Assembly: GCF_000283155.1 (NCBI RefSeq)
Contig: NW_004454193.1
Span: 7,875,466 to 7,939,465, forward strand
From: Ceratotherium simum simum
Taxonomy: Eukaryota; Chordata; Mammalia; Perissodactyla; Rhinocerotidae
Length of the DNA stretch: 64,000 bases
Direction of reading: 5' to 3'
Below the pieces are notes generated by a model. It was not told the DNA's origin. It did no database searches and saw only the letters and a list, made by a program, of their open reading frames with translations. The position numbers and the translations under genes were made by a program. This document shows, piece by piece, positions 24,640 through 39,080 of the stretch (its first letter is position 1; each line of letters starts with the position of its first letter).

Positions 24640-25520
24640 CTCATCATTCACTTACTTATGCATTTGTTCACTTACATGCTCTCTCACTCTCTCATTCATG
24701 TCTTCAGTTATTCAACTATTCATCTGATTCATTCATTCATTCAACATCCACTAAACAGAACACTGTGCAGGTAGGGAGATGCTTCAGACACAGGTCTTGC
24801 CCCTGAGAGTTCCCAGATGGAGGTGAGAGGTATCAGAGCCATGAACACAAATGATCATACAGCAGAGTAGAAAGTAGTAAATGTCATGAGAAATGTACAA
24901 ACACATCACCAAGGGGCCACAGAAGGCAGTATTTCTTCCAGCTGAGAAAGGGAGAGATCAGAGGCAGCTTCCTGCAGGAAGTTTAGTCAGCAGCAGCTCC
25001 GGAATTTCTATGTGGAGAGCAGGTGAGGATGGAGCTCGTGGGGGAAGCGTGATGCTGCGTCATCTGGAGGGGACTTTACATAAGACTGAAAAGCCTCAGC
25101 TGCCTGGTCAAAGAACCGGGTTATGATGGAGATGGGGGTGTGGTTAAATCTCCCCCAAGTCCTTTCTTGCATCTACCACTCAAGAAATGGCATTTGAGCT
25201 GATGCCTCGGTAAATGAGGAGGATTTGTTTGGACTCAAGGTGATAAGAAAAGGACGAGCATCTGACAGGAGCAAAGGCCTGGAGGTGGGAAAGTTCAGGC
25301 AAGTACAGGGAGCCTGGAAGCCTTAGGTTTTGGTGGAGCAGGTAGAAGGGAGTAGCAGGCAAAGAGCTTGGAAAGGTAGGTCGAGTTTGGAATGCAAGGC
25401 TAAGATGTTTGGGCTTCATTCAGCAAAGGGTGGGGAGTCATTGAAGGTTTCAAGCAAGAGAGTCACGTGGCCAATGCTGTTTTCAGGGCTGTATCTGTGT
25501 GGAGAATGAAGAGGAGGAGG
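24640..25520 (-). repeat. Long L2 fragment
   Basis: A CATTCATTCATTCAACATCC start is followed by GCTGATGCCTCGGTAAATGA, GAGCAAAGGCCTGGAGG and GTTTGGGCTTCATTCAGCAA, the order of a minus-strand L2 including its inner region. Confidence 0.7.
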
Positions 25521-25524
25521 CAAG

Positions 25525-26500
25525 ACCACAGGATACTAGTTCCAGGACCCTCGTGATGTTTAGGGGGGCAGAGCAAGAGTACAACGGAGACCCGCATAAC
25601 ACCTGGCTAAAATATTTAAAAGTTATAAATCAAATTAACAAACAAATACAATACATTCTATCCTCCTACCTTGACAAAGAAAGCTTCATAGCAACCTGGA
25701 GGGCCAAGTTCAAATGTATGATTCTAGATCCTCATGATGGAGCATGGAGGCGCCAGGAGATCTGCCCCGTGCCCCAATCTCCAATCTGTGGCCCACCTCC
25801 CTTCTCTTCCCACCCCTAGCTCCTTCCCTCACTGTGAGAGGCCTCACATACGCCTGTGCACACCCGGGGTGTGAACAGAGTTCAAACAGCCGCCCCCAGC
25901 TCCCCCTCAGGTCTAGAGGGACACACACTGGCTGCACACCCACCGTTGAGTGCTTGGGGAGAAGGACTGAACAAGTCCTTGGAAGCAAGTGGCCTTGGGA
26001 TGACAGAAAATTCCAGAATGCAAGGTGCTCCATGTGTGGCCTAGAAGGAGAGGTTGTAGGCTCTGGGTGGGCACATGCCCCTGACTTTTGGCCTTCTCAC
26101 CCATGGGGGCTGGAGACCAGGAGAGAACCTGAGTGGAGCCCTCTAAAGCTAGGGTCCAGGATAGGGCCCCCTCCTGCCCGTGGTAAGGGCTTTTACAGTC
26201 ACCCAGGGGAGGGAGAACAAGGCTCTGAGCCAGGGCCGGAGCAGCCCCTGTGAAGGAGGGAACAGAAATGGCAGATGATAGAATGCATAGGACTTGGAGA
26301 CCGGATGGATGTTGCTGCCGATCTGAGCACCTGAAGTACCATGTGAGCTGAGCCGGGCTCCCTGACACCCCCACTTGGCAGGTGGGCATGTGGGTGGGTA
26401 CAGCCACCTTCAGAAAAGCTACCAGAACAACTGTACCGCTCTCCCTCTCCTCTCCCTCCTTCTGCCTCTCTCCCCAACCCCCAGCCTGCGGCGTCTGGCT
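25525..26500. other. MT4 5' flank
   Basis: No repeat or gene is recognised in this kilobase before the MT4 promoter. A 169-codon frame at 25744-26253 has no recognisable domain. Confidence 0.5.
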
Positions 26501-26505
26501 GGGTC

Positions 26506-26597
26506 GTGTGCAGGGCGTCTGGCCCCAGGGAGAGGTGGGGTGAGCCGAAGTCTACACCTACATGGCTATAAATAGGGAGCCTCCAGGGGCTGCTCGC
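26506..26597 (+). promoter_or_regulatory. MT4 core promoter: TATA box and one MRE-like core
   Basis: A TATAAATA box is at 26567-26574, which places transcription start near 26597 and gives a 5' UTR of about 55 nt. One inverted MRE core fitting GNGYGCA is at 26506-26512. There is no CpG-rich, multi-MRE promoter like those of MT3 and MT2A, which fits the tissue-restricted, weakly metal-inducible expression known for MT4. The single MRE core could be chance. Confidence 0.7.
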
Positions 26598-26650
26598 TCA
26601 GCCTCCCTTCCCAGCTGTGACAGTACCGGAGCCTCTCTGACCGCTGGACC

Positions 26651-28627
<1,977 letters not shown>

Positions 28628-28765
28628 AATGCATCCGTCGTGCTGGGGGCGAGGCCCGGGAAGCATCTGTACAGTGTATTAGTCGAGAAGTTGGAATGAT
28701 TGTACAATAGGTAGTGCTTTTTATATATTTGCTGTTTGGTGACATTCATGTAAAGTGCTTGGAGC

Positions 28766-28771
28766 AATAAA
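28766..28771 (+). promoter_or_regulatory. MT4 poly(A) signal
   Basis: AATAAA lies 139 bp after the MT4 stop codon. A T-rich and then GT-rich stretch follows, as expected of a cleavage region. Confidence 0.85.
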
Positions 28772-29595
28772 ATTTTTGCTCGTGGTTGTCTGGTGGCTCA
28801 GAGCACTGTTTTACCCCAACCCAGCAGGGCCAAGAAGGGCTGACTCCATTGCAGATATGGTAGGCACCAGCCCGCACCCCTTCTGCAGACGGCTGCTAAC
28901 CCCACAATCCTACAACTCTGCCTGAGGGCTTTCTCCTGCTGTGTGAGCTTGCCGGAGGCATGCACGGGGCAGGCCGGGAGTACAGGGGAGTCTACACCCC
29001 TGCAAACAGCCCTTAACCCATGACAAACAGGAGTTGGTGGATAAATACCCCCAGCATCTTTACCCTTACAGTGGGACAAATCTGAGACATGTTCTACCCC
29101 GTCCCCAGAAGTCCCCAGGAGCACTGAGCTCCAAAAGCCCCTGGTGTAACCTGCTCATTAACATACGCCATACTGACTTCCTTCCTTCCCTGCCTCACTT
29201 CTCCATTCTCCCACCAGTGCTTCCCGGGGTCCTCACCCTAAGAGATATTTGTACAGGGTCTGCTCTGGGGGTATCCCGAACTTAGCCGGGCTCTCCTGGC
29301 ACAGTGTTGGCCCAGAATGCCTCATTGTGCTAATGGTGCTGTTGAAGGGACTTGAGCACTGAATCAGCCACGGACAGGTAGAAGGTCTGCGCGGACGTAA
29401 GGAAAAGCCCGAAGGCCAAGGCAATGAGGGCATTAGCTGCCCGGGTTTGGTTACTGGGCCAGCCTTCAGGACTGGGGACTGGGCAGACAGGGACCAGGGG
29501 AAGTTCAGTGTAAAGAGACACTGAGATGTGCTGGTTACTTCCCCCAGATCGCTGAACACGGATCAGAGCTTTTGCTACACCAGTACAATCCCAAC
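28772..29595. other. Downstream flank of MT4
   Basis: No repeat is recognised. The minus strand at 29330-29623 has a 97-codon frame with a hydrophobic stretch, but without a promoter, splice signals or a known family. Confidence 0.45.
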
Positions 29596-29599
29596 CAAG

Positions 29600-29735
29600 T
29601 TTGATGATAATAACAGCGGCCATTGTGCAGCACTTAACGACGCACCAGCCACTGCGCTAAGCATGTTACACGTGTTCACATTTACTCCCTACGGTAGCCC
29701 TGCAGAGGGGTGGGTGAGGCGGAGGAATCCTTGAT
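29600..29735 (-). repeat. MIR fragment
   Basis: GCGCTAAGCATGTTACACGT and a TTTACTCCCTACGGTAGCCC block match a minus-strand MIR 3' half. Confidence 0.62.
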
Positions 29736-30474
29736 TTTTAAAAAATGAATTATTTTTAAATAGGTCTACACACAATGTACAAAACACAAAAGACACAAAG
29801 GGTGTAAGTCTTCTTCCCACCTTCGTGCCCCAGTTCCCCCTCCCCAAGACAACTACAGTAACCACTTTCTTGGGTAACCTTCCAGGGTGTTCCATGCCTG
29901 GACAAGCATGTATGACACACAGCATCACACACACACACGGCAGTGTACTACATACCCTGGGAACCTTGGTAAGTGTCTTCCCTCATACAGTAAACTCTCC
30001 ATCAAGTCCTTTCTTCCACTTAAGAGAGAAGAATAATTAGAAGGAAAAATAAAAAGATTAAACGACTGAAAAATAAGGTGGCAAAACAAGAAAAAAATGG
30101 ATGAAACAAAATGGTTAAAGAAATATAAGAGACAAAGAGAAAACTCCACACAAACCTCTACCATCGGCGAGCTGCCAAATACAGCTGAGCCTATGACTCA
30201 GTCTTTCAGTCTTTTTCTGGCCCACTGAGCCTAGCACTGTGCCTGGGACCATGCAGAGCAGGGGTCATAAATACGTATGGGAATTCACCGACAGCAATGG
30301 GCCTTCCTCTCCCTAAAAATGCACACACCAATATCCTCACTCAATTTTACATATGATCTTAGGGAATTCACAGGCCCCCTGGAGCCATCTCTGGAGCCTG
30401 CAGGAGACCTTGGTTAGCATCTATGGTCCACAGTATCTGTTAGTTAAAAGAACAAAGTAGTCTAATGATAGATT

Positions 30475-30710
30475 AAAATATGGAGCACTTACTACCCGCC
30501 AGCCATGGGGCCCAACACCTCTCATGCCTTATTTTCATTTAATTGTCACACCATGGGCCCATGAGGTCAGTACTATTATGAACCCCATTTCACAGATGAG
30601 GAAACCAAGGTACACCAAGGTTAAGTGACTTGCCCAAGGCTACACAGCTAGTTTGCAGAACTGAGATTTGAACTCAGGTCTGATAGACTCCAGAGCCACG
30701 CACTTGAGAG
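30475..30710 (-). repeat. MIR SINE
   Basis: CCATTTCACAGATGAGGAAA, GTGACTTGCCCAAGGCTACA and TTTGAACTCAGGTCTG are clear minus-strand MIR segments. Confidence 0.85.
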
Positions 30711-31194
30711 CAAGTGGAGGTGCAGAAACAAATTCCTAAACAGACTTCCTAAGAAACAACCTCCCAGATGGAAGGCTGTGCAGGCTGAAGCCCCTGGAGA
30801 CTGCACTAGGATGGGGGAGATTCAGTCCACCTCTCACCCACACCACCGCCCTCAACAGAGCAGCAGGGAAACTCAGGCTCTGGGAGGGTCTCCATTCATG
30901 CCACCAGGGGCCTGAAGCCGGGGCCCCTCAGAGACGGGGAGCAGCCCTCTCCTCCCCTTACCTACGTCAGAGGCAGGAGTGGGTGAGGATGGAGCCTTCT
31001 CCAAGGTCACAGGACAGCTCCAGGGTGTCCCGGGGAGCTGGGCCCAGTTGGCAAAACATGGAGCAGGATTTACTATGTGTTTCCTGGTCCTGGGCACGTT
31101 CATAATCTGCACTGTTATTATCCCTGTTCAGAAATCAGTTGGGGCTTCCCTGGAAGGTTCTCACCCTCCGTGCACGAGGTGCACGTTAGATGCA

Positions 31195-31380
31195 GCATCA
31201 TAGTGCAATGGAAAGGCTTGGCCTTTGGAGTCAGACACTCTGCTCTCTCTGACTACGTGACCTTGACCAAGTCACTTACCTCTTGAGGTTCATTTTCTCT
31301 CTGTGAAGTGTAGCTGCCTCACAGGGAGACACCGTAGCATAGTGTCTATGCTCATAGTAGGTGTTCCATAAACAGGCATT
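31195..31380 (+). repeat. MIR SINE
   Basis: GGAGTCAGACACTCTGCTCT then GTGACCTTGACCAAGTCACT and the CATAGTAGGTGTTCCATAAA end mark a near-complete MIR. Confidence 0.82.
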
Positions 31381-31682
31381 TTAGTAGGGTTGCAGCATTT
31401 CTTAGGCTTCTGTTCATTAATCTCTGAGAAGGCCCCTGCCAAGTCACTCTCTGACTGCAGAGCTCTCGGGTCCCTTGGGAAGGATGCGATGCTGGCAATG
31501 ACACCTTCCAGGGGGCAGAGCAGTCCCTTGTGTCTCCAACAGGCAGGCTGGCCACTGTCCCTGCAACTTCAGCCTCGGCACCCACAGGGATGCCATCTCA
31601 TCTCATCCAAATGCTTCACCCAAACAATCTCCTCTATTCCTATCACAGCCTGGAAGCTAGAGTCAGCTCTCAGAGTCTCACT

Positions 31683-31770
31683 TTAATAATAATACCAATC
31701 ACTAATATTTGTCGAGCACGTCACTTGTGCCAAGCAGCAGCCAAGCAATTTATAAATATTATCCCACGGG
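31683..31770 (-). repeat. MIR fragment
   Basis: AATATTTGTCGAGCACGTCA and TTATAAATATTATCCC are the 3' part of a MIR on the minus strand. Confidence 0.6.
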
Positions 31771-32264
31771 CCCTGCACCATCAGGGCCATGTTAGAGCTG
31801 GACAATCCAGGCCCTGCTGTAAACCTCCTGCCTTAGAGGGTCTGTCCCTGACACTCCGCCCCACAGGCGAGGAGTCTGAGAACCCAAGGGGATGTGTCCA
31901 CCCAGCACTCATATCTGTCCCTCCTCCCCCTCTCCCATCCCACCATCTAGATAATGCTCTGAGCACCTGGGACCCCAGAGCCCAATTCCAGAGTCAGTGT
32001 GGGTCTCTTCCCCAGGTCGGTCCTGCCTGAGGGTGGACAATGCTGTCAGTCTGTGTACTCCCAGGCCTGAGGGATGGCCAAAGGGCATCTGTTTCCAGAG
32101 GTGGGGGGATGTATAGACAGGGATTGGACACTCAAGTTCTGATGTCTACACAGTGTGGAATGGAGCCAGGAGTGGGAAGAGAGGGAGATGAACTGCAGGC
32201 TAATCTTCCATTTCTGCTTTTGCCCAGGCCCTGCGAATGTTCGGCGCAGGCCTGCACTCCTGAC

Positions 32265-32415
32265 CCTGGAGAAGAAGCTGTTATAACCTTCACTTCACAG
32301 ACGAGGAAGCTGAGGGTTAGGGAGATCCACTGGCTTGCTCAAAGTCATGAGGCTAGTAAGGGGCAGAACTGGGACCGGAACTGGGGTCTGCCTGACGTAG
32401 AGGCCGTGCCCCTGC
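32265..32415 (-). repeat. MIR fragment
   Basis: TTCACAGACGAGGAAGCTGA and CTTGCTCAAAGTCATGAGGC are minus-strand MIR core. Confidence 0.7.
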
Positions 32416-32684
32416 CTATGCTATATGGATGGGCAGAGAGCAGGCTGCAGGTAACACTGCCCCGGACCCAGGCATAAAGGGCCCCTGCCCTGGGCCTTGT
32501 GCTTTAGAAAGCCTGCATATCACAAACACACAAAACAGAAATTTATCAAAGAATACGTGGGGGCCTCCATCACTCAGGATCTGGTATTTGGTGCAGTGTG
32601 ACCAAGTCATCCTAAACCTCTGCTCTTGTTACTAACACTGTCCCCCAGGGACACCCTTCTCCCCGTCTTGCTCTATGTCCTCAA

Positions 32685-33700
32685 AACAAAAGCGGGTCAA
32701 AGACCTTAACAGACACCTCACCGAAGAAGACACACAGATGGCAAATAAACACGTGAAAAGACGCTCCACACGAGGGACATGCAAATTAAAACAACACTGA
32801 GATACCACTACACACCTATTAGAACGGCCAAAATACAGAACACCGACAACACCAAATGCTGGCGAGGATGTGGAACAACAGGAACTCTCACTCATTGCTG
32901 GCAGGAAGGCAAAATGGCACCGCCACTTTGGAAGGCAGCTTGGCAGTTTCTTACAAAACTAAACATATTCTTATCATACAATCCAGCAATCGTGCTCCTT
33001 GGTATTTACCCAAGAGAGATGAAGACTTATGTCCACACAAAAACCAGCACATGAATGTTTATAGCAGCTTTATTAACACTTGCTAAAATCTAGAAGCAAC
33101 CAAGATGTCCTTCAGCAGGGGACTGGATAAATAAACTGTGGTCCCTTCAGACAATGGAATTATTATTCAGCACTAAAAAGAAATGAGCTATCAAGCCATG
33201 AAAAGCCGTGGAGGAAACTTAAATGTATATTACTAAGCAAAAGAAGCCAATCTGAAAAGGCTACATACTGTTTAGTTCCAACCATATGACATTCTGTTAA
33301 AGGCAAAACTATGGAGACAGTAAAAAGATCAGTGGTTGCCAGAAGCTAAGGGGGAAAGAAGGATGAACAGGCAGAGCACGGAGGATTTTTATGGCAGTGA
33401 AACTACTCTGTATGATACCATAATGGTGGATACATATCATTATATATTAGTCTGAACCCAAAAAAATGTACAACACTAAGAGTGACCCCTAATGTAAACT
33501 AGGGTCTTTAGGTGATTATGATGTGTCAATGTAGGTTCATCAGTTGTAATAAATGTACCACTCTGGTTGGGGATATTGATAATGGGAGAGGCTATGCATG
33601 TGTGGGGGCAGGGGGTATGTGGAAAATCCCTGTTCCTTCCTTTAAATTTTCCTGTGAACCTAAAACTGCTCTAAAAAATAAAGCTTATTTTTAAAAAGTG
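32685..33700 (+). mobile_element. L1M fragment with ORF2 C-terminal remnant
   Basis: About 1 kb of L1 covers the end of ORF2, with a short broken frame at 32779-33054, and a 3' UTR ending in AATAAAGCTTATTTTTAAAAA. The coding capacity is lost. Confidence 0.85.
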
Positions 33701-33704
33701 ACTA

Positions 33705-34735
33705 TATCTGAAAGCCAAGAAGGTTTATAGATTGTTCCAATGCCAATGTCAGAGATGGAAACCACTTTCAAAGCGTAGGGGGAGGTGTTGAGGGTAGAAA
33801 TGAGAGCAAAGACATGAAATCCTTCTTCTCAAAAAGCATGAATGCAATAGATTCTCATGTCACAAAGTATCATTTCCCGTGAGTGTGACACATGAATTTT
33901 TCTTACTTTTCTTCATGTTCCAATTTGTGTTTCCAGAATATTCATGACTTTATGCTATTTGCAGAAGTTGTACGATGCAACTGAGAAATATTCTGTAATA
34001 TTAAGCAATTCATATTACTTTTAAGTTTGTGACACACTATATATCTTTGCCAACTAGATGGACATTGAATTCTAGAATTATGAATAATTTTATTTCTATG
34101 AAAATAATTAATAAAATTTAATTAAATTTTTAAGGAATTAAATAATATAGGACAGTGAAGCTGTCAGTGAAGAAAATCAGATGGCCTTGGAGGGCTCCTT
34201 CAGCCCTGGGCTGACACTTCTGGCCTTCTTGGAACCGAGGAAAAATAACTCCCTATTTGGGTAAGCCACTGTGCAGCTGAGAGCAATCTAACTGATACAT
34301 TGCGTAACTATGATTAAGTCTTCCACGCTCTGTTTGTAGCTGATTATGTCATTTTAAATAAAATAAAGTTTTTACAATATTATGATTACATAAATACCAT
34401 TTTCCCGTGAACTAAAGGTGAATGGATCCAAAAAAAAAAAAAAGGATATGTAACTCTACGTCACTATAACTGGGCTACTTGGAGGAGAAAGAAGGTAAGA
34501 GCGATGCTCTCTTCCAAGACTTGCTCAGAATCTGGACACATTTTAGTTTGTTTCACATTTGCATTATCCTTTTCTTGCAGAGCTTTTGTTTTTCCTGGTG
34601 TTTCTAATTGCCTTTTCCCCCTTTCTGTTTGTGGAATGGTCTAATATACACTGCCTTCTTTCCTGATCTTCTGCACAACTGTCATTCTGGGATCTTTTTT
34701 CCCATTGCTCTCCTAGGTTAGATCCATTGCTTCTT
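33705..34735. other. AT-rich intergenic stretch
   Basis: Strongly AT-rich around 34020-34150 and 34350-34400. Except for a possible LTR end, no element is recognised. Confidence 0.5.
34165..34305 (+). mobile_element. Possible LTR 3' end fragment
   Basis: TTTGGGTAAGCCACTGTGCA followed by CAATCTAACTGATACATT resembles the 3' end of MLT1-class LTRs. Only a short part is visible. Confidence 0.35.
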
Positions 34736-34739
34736 GGAT

Positions 34740-35560
34740 CCCCCATCATTCTCTATCTTGGACTCTTTCATTTTGCTGGAGTACATCCTCAAGGAATTTT
34801 TTACCAAAAGGATGAATTAGGAGGAATTTTTGGAGTCCCTAAATGCCAGAAAACACCTTATTTTTCTCTCAGGCCTGATTGATAATTTGGCTGGATATCA
34901 AATTTTAAGTTCAATATGATTTTCTTTTAGCACTTTTGAAGGCATTATTCCACTGTCTTCTAACATTCAGCGCTGCTGCTATGAACACTAACATAACCCT
35001 CCCTTTATTTCTCATTGGAAGCTTCTGAGAAATTTCTCAGCCTTTTTCTAATCCTTTTATTGATCTTTTGAAAGTTTTTTTTTTTTTAAGATACAGTTCT
35101 CAGCCTGAGCTGGAAGGAGCTCTTTTTTTTTTTTTTTGCAGGGAAAGATTCATCCTAACCTAACATCTTGTTGCCAATCTTCCTCCTTTTTTCTTCCTGC
35201 CCCCCCCCCACCTCCCAAAGCCTCAGTACATAGTTGTAAATTCTTGTAAATTGTATAGTTGTAAATTCTTCTGGTTCTTCTGTGTGAGCCGCCGCCACAG
35301 CATGGCTACTGACAGTCAAGTGGTGTGGTTCCATGTCTGGGAACCGAACCCGGGCCGCCAAAGCGGAGCGCACAGAACTTTAACCACTAGGCCATCAGGA
35401 CTGGCTAGATCTTTTTAAATTTTGTCAGTCGTATTTTCATATATAAGAACTTCTTCTCTGAATGTTTCTTTATCATAATATCCTGTTTTTATTTTTTGAA
35501 TGGAGTCATTTCCTGAATCTCCCTGATGAGTTAAAGGATTTTTAATTTTTATTACGTTTT
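34740..35560 (-). mobile_element. Ancient L1-like fragment interrupted by an ERE
   Basis: Minus-strand text such as GGCTGGATATCAAATTTTAAG and CATTATTCCACTGTCTTCTA resembles old L1/HAL1 sequence. The ERE at 35123 splits it. Family assignment is weak. Confidence 0.45.
35123..35405 (-). mobile_element. ERE SINE (diverged)
   Basis: A minus-strand ERE with a long T tract, an internal C9 run and a small internal duplication of TTGTAAATTCTT. The head ends in the GGCCATCAGGACTGGCT remnant. It interrupts an old L1-like fragment. Confidence 0.82.
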
Positions 35561-35564
35561 CTCC

Positions 35565-37010
35565 TTCTTGAACTATTTCTGCTTCTTTGAGCTGAAAGCA
35601 AGCTCTGCGGGTGTGAGCAGGGCTTGTTAACCGGCAGGCTTGGTTTTAGCCTGCCCATGCGTGGAGCTGGCAGGCAGGTCTGGCCCTCCTCTGACCCTCC
35701 TCTGGGAGCCCTGGCCCTTCCTAGACTGGTTACTCCGTGTCTTTGGAGACCATCCCGCAGTCTCAGCCAGGGGGAAATGGTGGAGCTGTGCAAATGGAGG
35801 TGAAGGAGGCCCACCTGACGATCATGTGGCAGTTCTACTACCATACCTTCCAGCAGTCACCACCCTGGTTTCCACACCTCCTTCCTCTTCTGCTCTCCCA
35901 GCCTGACGCCCCCATCCAAAACAAAACAGAATAAAACAAGCCCCACAGACTTCTCTCCTTCTTGCTCTGAGCTGTGGCTTTCTCTGCTCCCATTTACCCA
36001 TAAATGTGACTTGACCCATTTCAGTGTTCCAGAAAAATGTTAAAATCTCTGCTCCATTGAAGCACCGTCCAAGCCATCCTCCCCGACTCCAATTCTCAGC
36101 TCTTTTATTAGTTTTTATTTTCCCTCTCTGTCTTTCTTTAGTTTCTTTCAATGGATTTTTCAGGAGGAAAGAGAGGTAAATGCATATGCGCGGCCTACCG
36201 TCTTGAGCCAAAAGACTGGACTAGACTTTTCATTGTTATTATTTTTAACATTTGCAGCAACCCTGCAGGATAGGGATTGTTATCTCCATTCTAGAGGAGA
36301 GGAAACTGAGGCTCAGAGAAGTGAGGGATCTCTTCCCAAACTCAGGCAGGACTAGTTGAGAGAGGAGATTGAAGACCAGGAGGGAACATGAGCTGGGGAA
36401 AAGGCCGAAGAGAAAAGTGAGCAGACTGGTTACCTGTGGCCCTGAGGGGTAAAACGAGCAGTACAAGAAAACCCCAAGGAAACAGATTTTAGGTCAAGAA
36501 AAAGAAGAGCTTTCTCAGGGCAGAGCCACCTGGAGCAGGAAAGTGCTGTGTCAGGAGGCTGACACATCATGGATTGTGTTCCTGTGTTGCCTAAGGGACA
36601 ACAGAGACCTCAGAGAGGCTGAGACAGACTCTGTAACTGCCCAGGCCATGCTCCAACTCGGGTGGAAACCAGAGGAGGGCTTGGTGGGGCAGAAATAGAG
36701 CGCAGGTCATAGGACGAGGAAGGAAGTTCCTCGCGTAGACTGCAGGGGGCGCTCCAGGCCCAGAGGCAGATGCACAGGAGTAATCTCTGAGCTCCGGAGA
36801 ATGGCACGTGGGTTAACGAGGCTGTTCCCTCCTGAGTCTGTGTGCGTTTGGGGACCAAGAGATCCCAGAAGAGGCCTAGACCCCTCAGACACCGCTGCTG
36901 GGAGGATAAATCAGGACCAGCTCTCCCAGGGCCGATTAGGCCTTAGGTGTAAAAGGCCTTCACAAGGGGTAAGCCACCCAGATTCACAGGGCATAAGGCT
37001 TTTAAAATAA
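35565..37010. other. Intergenic, no gene recognised
   Basis: It holds one MIR (36235-36360). The frames around 35540-36210 show no conserved features. Confidence 0.5.
36235..36360 (-). repeat. MIR fragment
   Basis: GCAACCCTGCAGGATAGGGA and GAGGAAACTGAGGCTCAGAG identify a minus-strand MIR. Confidence 0.75.
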
Positions 37011-37014
37011 TTAG

Positions 37015-37870
37015 GCAAGGTACATCAAAGAACCATAAAAACGTTCTTCCCATTTGGCCCAGTAGTTTCATGTCTGGAAATCTATTCTAAGGAATTCACC
37101 ACAAATTCAGGGGGAAAAAAGTCTCACTCACTCAAAAAGGTTCGTTGAGGTACTATTTAAAATTGTGAAAAACTGGAAACAACTTCAAATCGAAGTCTGT
37201 GAAATTGTTGAAGTAAGCTATGTCCTGTGCACACAACAGGATATGATACAGCCATTAAAAATGCAAAAATCAGGAAATGATTATGGTAAAATCTTAAACC
37301 AATATTAGGCTACAAATTAGTTATGCAGTAATTTTTTTAAAAAGGAGCCACATAGAATACAAAATATGGAAATGAAATATACTAAAATGTCCACAGTTGT
37401 TGTGTTCAGATCATAGATAAAAGATAATTTATACTTTTCCTTCTTTCTATTTTTCTGAATTTTCCAAAATTTACTGAAGTAGCATTTTTAAAAATAAATA
37501 AATAATGTTTGAAAAGGAAAATATTATGTATACTTTGAGCCAGAAATTCTACTTTAAGACATGTTGTATCCTAAGGAAAAAAATCATGAATGTGCACACA
37601 CAAAACCTACTAAGATGTTTATCCCGGCATGGATTATAATAGTGAAGACTGGGAAACAACATGAATGTCTCAAAGTAGGGGATTGGTTAAATAAATTGTG
37701 GAATGGATCTACTAAAATGAAACTGTAGAAGTGAAACTAATTTCATGGACATTAATTTCATAATATACTGATAAGCAAGGAAAAAAGTCATTTATAAATC
37801 AGTGTATACCATAGGCTTCTATTTTTATATTTGAAAGTATTATATATGTTTTTTAAAATTTTCCAAAAAT
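37015..37870 (+). mobile_element. Old L1 fragments, two overlapping pieces
   Basis: Two stretches (37015-37500 and 37510-37870) each carry the GGAAACAACATGAATGTCTC / GGGATTGGTTAAATAAA kind of text typical of the L1 ORF2 end. They probably are two copies or a duplicated fragment. Confidence 0.65.
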
Positions 37871-38034
37871 TTCTACAATAACCAAAGAAAGAAGGGGGAG
37901 GTGGGGGGGAGCTAGACACAGGTGTTTTTGAATCTAAGGCACAGGTGTCCTGAATTGTCCAATTTATTTTTGAAGACAAGGAAAAGACAGCATGCTTGAA
38001 ACTGAAACTGTCTTGGAAAATTTGAGCCACGTGA

Positions 38035-38320
38035 CTGCAATAGACATCAGCTAAATGGAAGCTTCCCTCCCCCTCCACGCCCAACCTCAACATCCACCTT
38101 CCCTGGCAACTGCTCTCACTCACTTTCTTATATTCAGCCCCCACCCCCTACCCCCCCCCCCCCCCCCCAACACCTGCCTGCAATAGACATCAGCTAAATG
38201 GAAGCTTCCCTCCCCCTCCACGCCCAACCTCAACATCCACCTTCCCTGGCAACTGCTCTCACTCACTTTCTTATATTCAGCCCCCACCCCCTACCCCCCC
38301 CCCACTCCCCCAACACCTGC
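38035..38320 (+). repeat. 143-bp tandem duplication with long C tracts
   Basis: Copy 1 (38035-38177) and copy 2 (38178-38320) are the same length and identical except inside and after the C tract: C18 at 38151-38168 in copy 1, an interrupted C10 in copy 2, and a final base change. Confidence 0.95.
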
Positions 38321-38499
38321 GTCAAGGGGGCAGGGCTACCATGACCATCCACACTTGACAGAGGATGCACCAGAGGTCCAAAGATGCAAGATGGTGATAA
38401 GGGATTGGAAAGCAGGTCTTCTGATTCCCCTGACTCCCCTCCCTAAGTGTTTGAGCAACTAAAACTCATCTCAGGGTTGTTAATAGGATAAAGTAAAGC

Positions 38500-38725
38500 A
38501 GGGTTTCTCAACCTCGGCACTATTGACATTTGGGGCCAGATAATCCTTTGTTTTGGGAGGTTGTCCTGTCTATTGTAGATGTTCAGCAGCATCCCTGGCC
38601 TCTACCCATTAGATGCCAGTAGCACCTCCCCACCTTGCCAGGTGGTGACAACCAAAAATGTTTCCAGACATTGCCATATGTCCCCGGGGGCCGGGGGGGG
38701 GGGGCAAAATTGCCCACAGCTGAGA
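38500..38725 (-). mobile_element. MER20-like hAT-Charlie element
   Basis: GGTTTCTCAACCTCGGCACT, CATCCCTGGCCTCTACCCA and ACCAAAAATGTTTCCAGACA appear in the order expected of a MER20-type element read on its reverse strand. A G11 run has grown inside its right end. Some MER20 copies have regulatory roles in placental mammals, which cannot be judged here. Confidence 0.68.
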
Positions 38726-38889
38726 CCAGTGAAGTAAGGTGAGGTGTGAGAGGGAACTTTGATGCTAGGTCAAGCTGCCCCAGGGTCGTTCCAGGGAGAA
38801 GGCGATGCTGCCTGTCCCCAGACCTGGGCTGGTGGGGAGGAGGATCTAATAAGGAAGGGACACAGGGGAGATTGGTTTACGTAAAAAAG

Positions 38890-39080
38890 CATGAGTGCTA
38901 CCACTCCACACACTCTTCTAGAAGTACTTATCTTACTATGTGTTGATTTTTTATTAAAAGGCTCCTGGCCCAGACTACGGGCTCTTGGAGAAGATGGACA
39001 TTGTCCCACTCATCTTTGCCTCCATAGTGTTTGGACTAACACAGTGCTCATAAATATTTGTGGTATGGGATGAGAGAAGT
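38890..39080 (+). repeat. L2 3' end
   Basis: CTACGGGCTCTTGGAGAAGA and ACACAGTGCTCATAAATATT are L2-like. Confidence 0.62.

Noticed and set aside
25744..26253. 169-codon + strand frame upstream of MT4
   Set aside because: The opposite strand is equally open, and there is no domain, splice context or promoter.
32779..33086. Reading frames with reverse-transcriptase-like C-terminal text
   Set aside because: They are remnants of L1 ORF2, broken and repeat-derived; not a host gene.
38035..38320. CRISPR-like direct repeats
   Set aside because: There are only two directly adjacent copies with no spacers; it is a tandem duplication.
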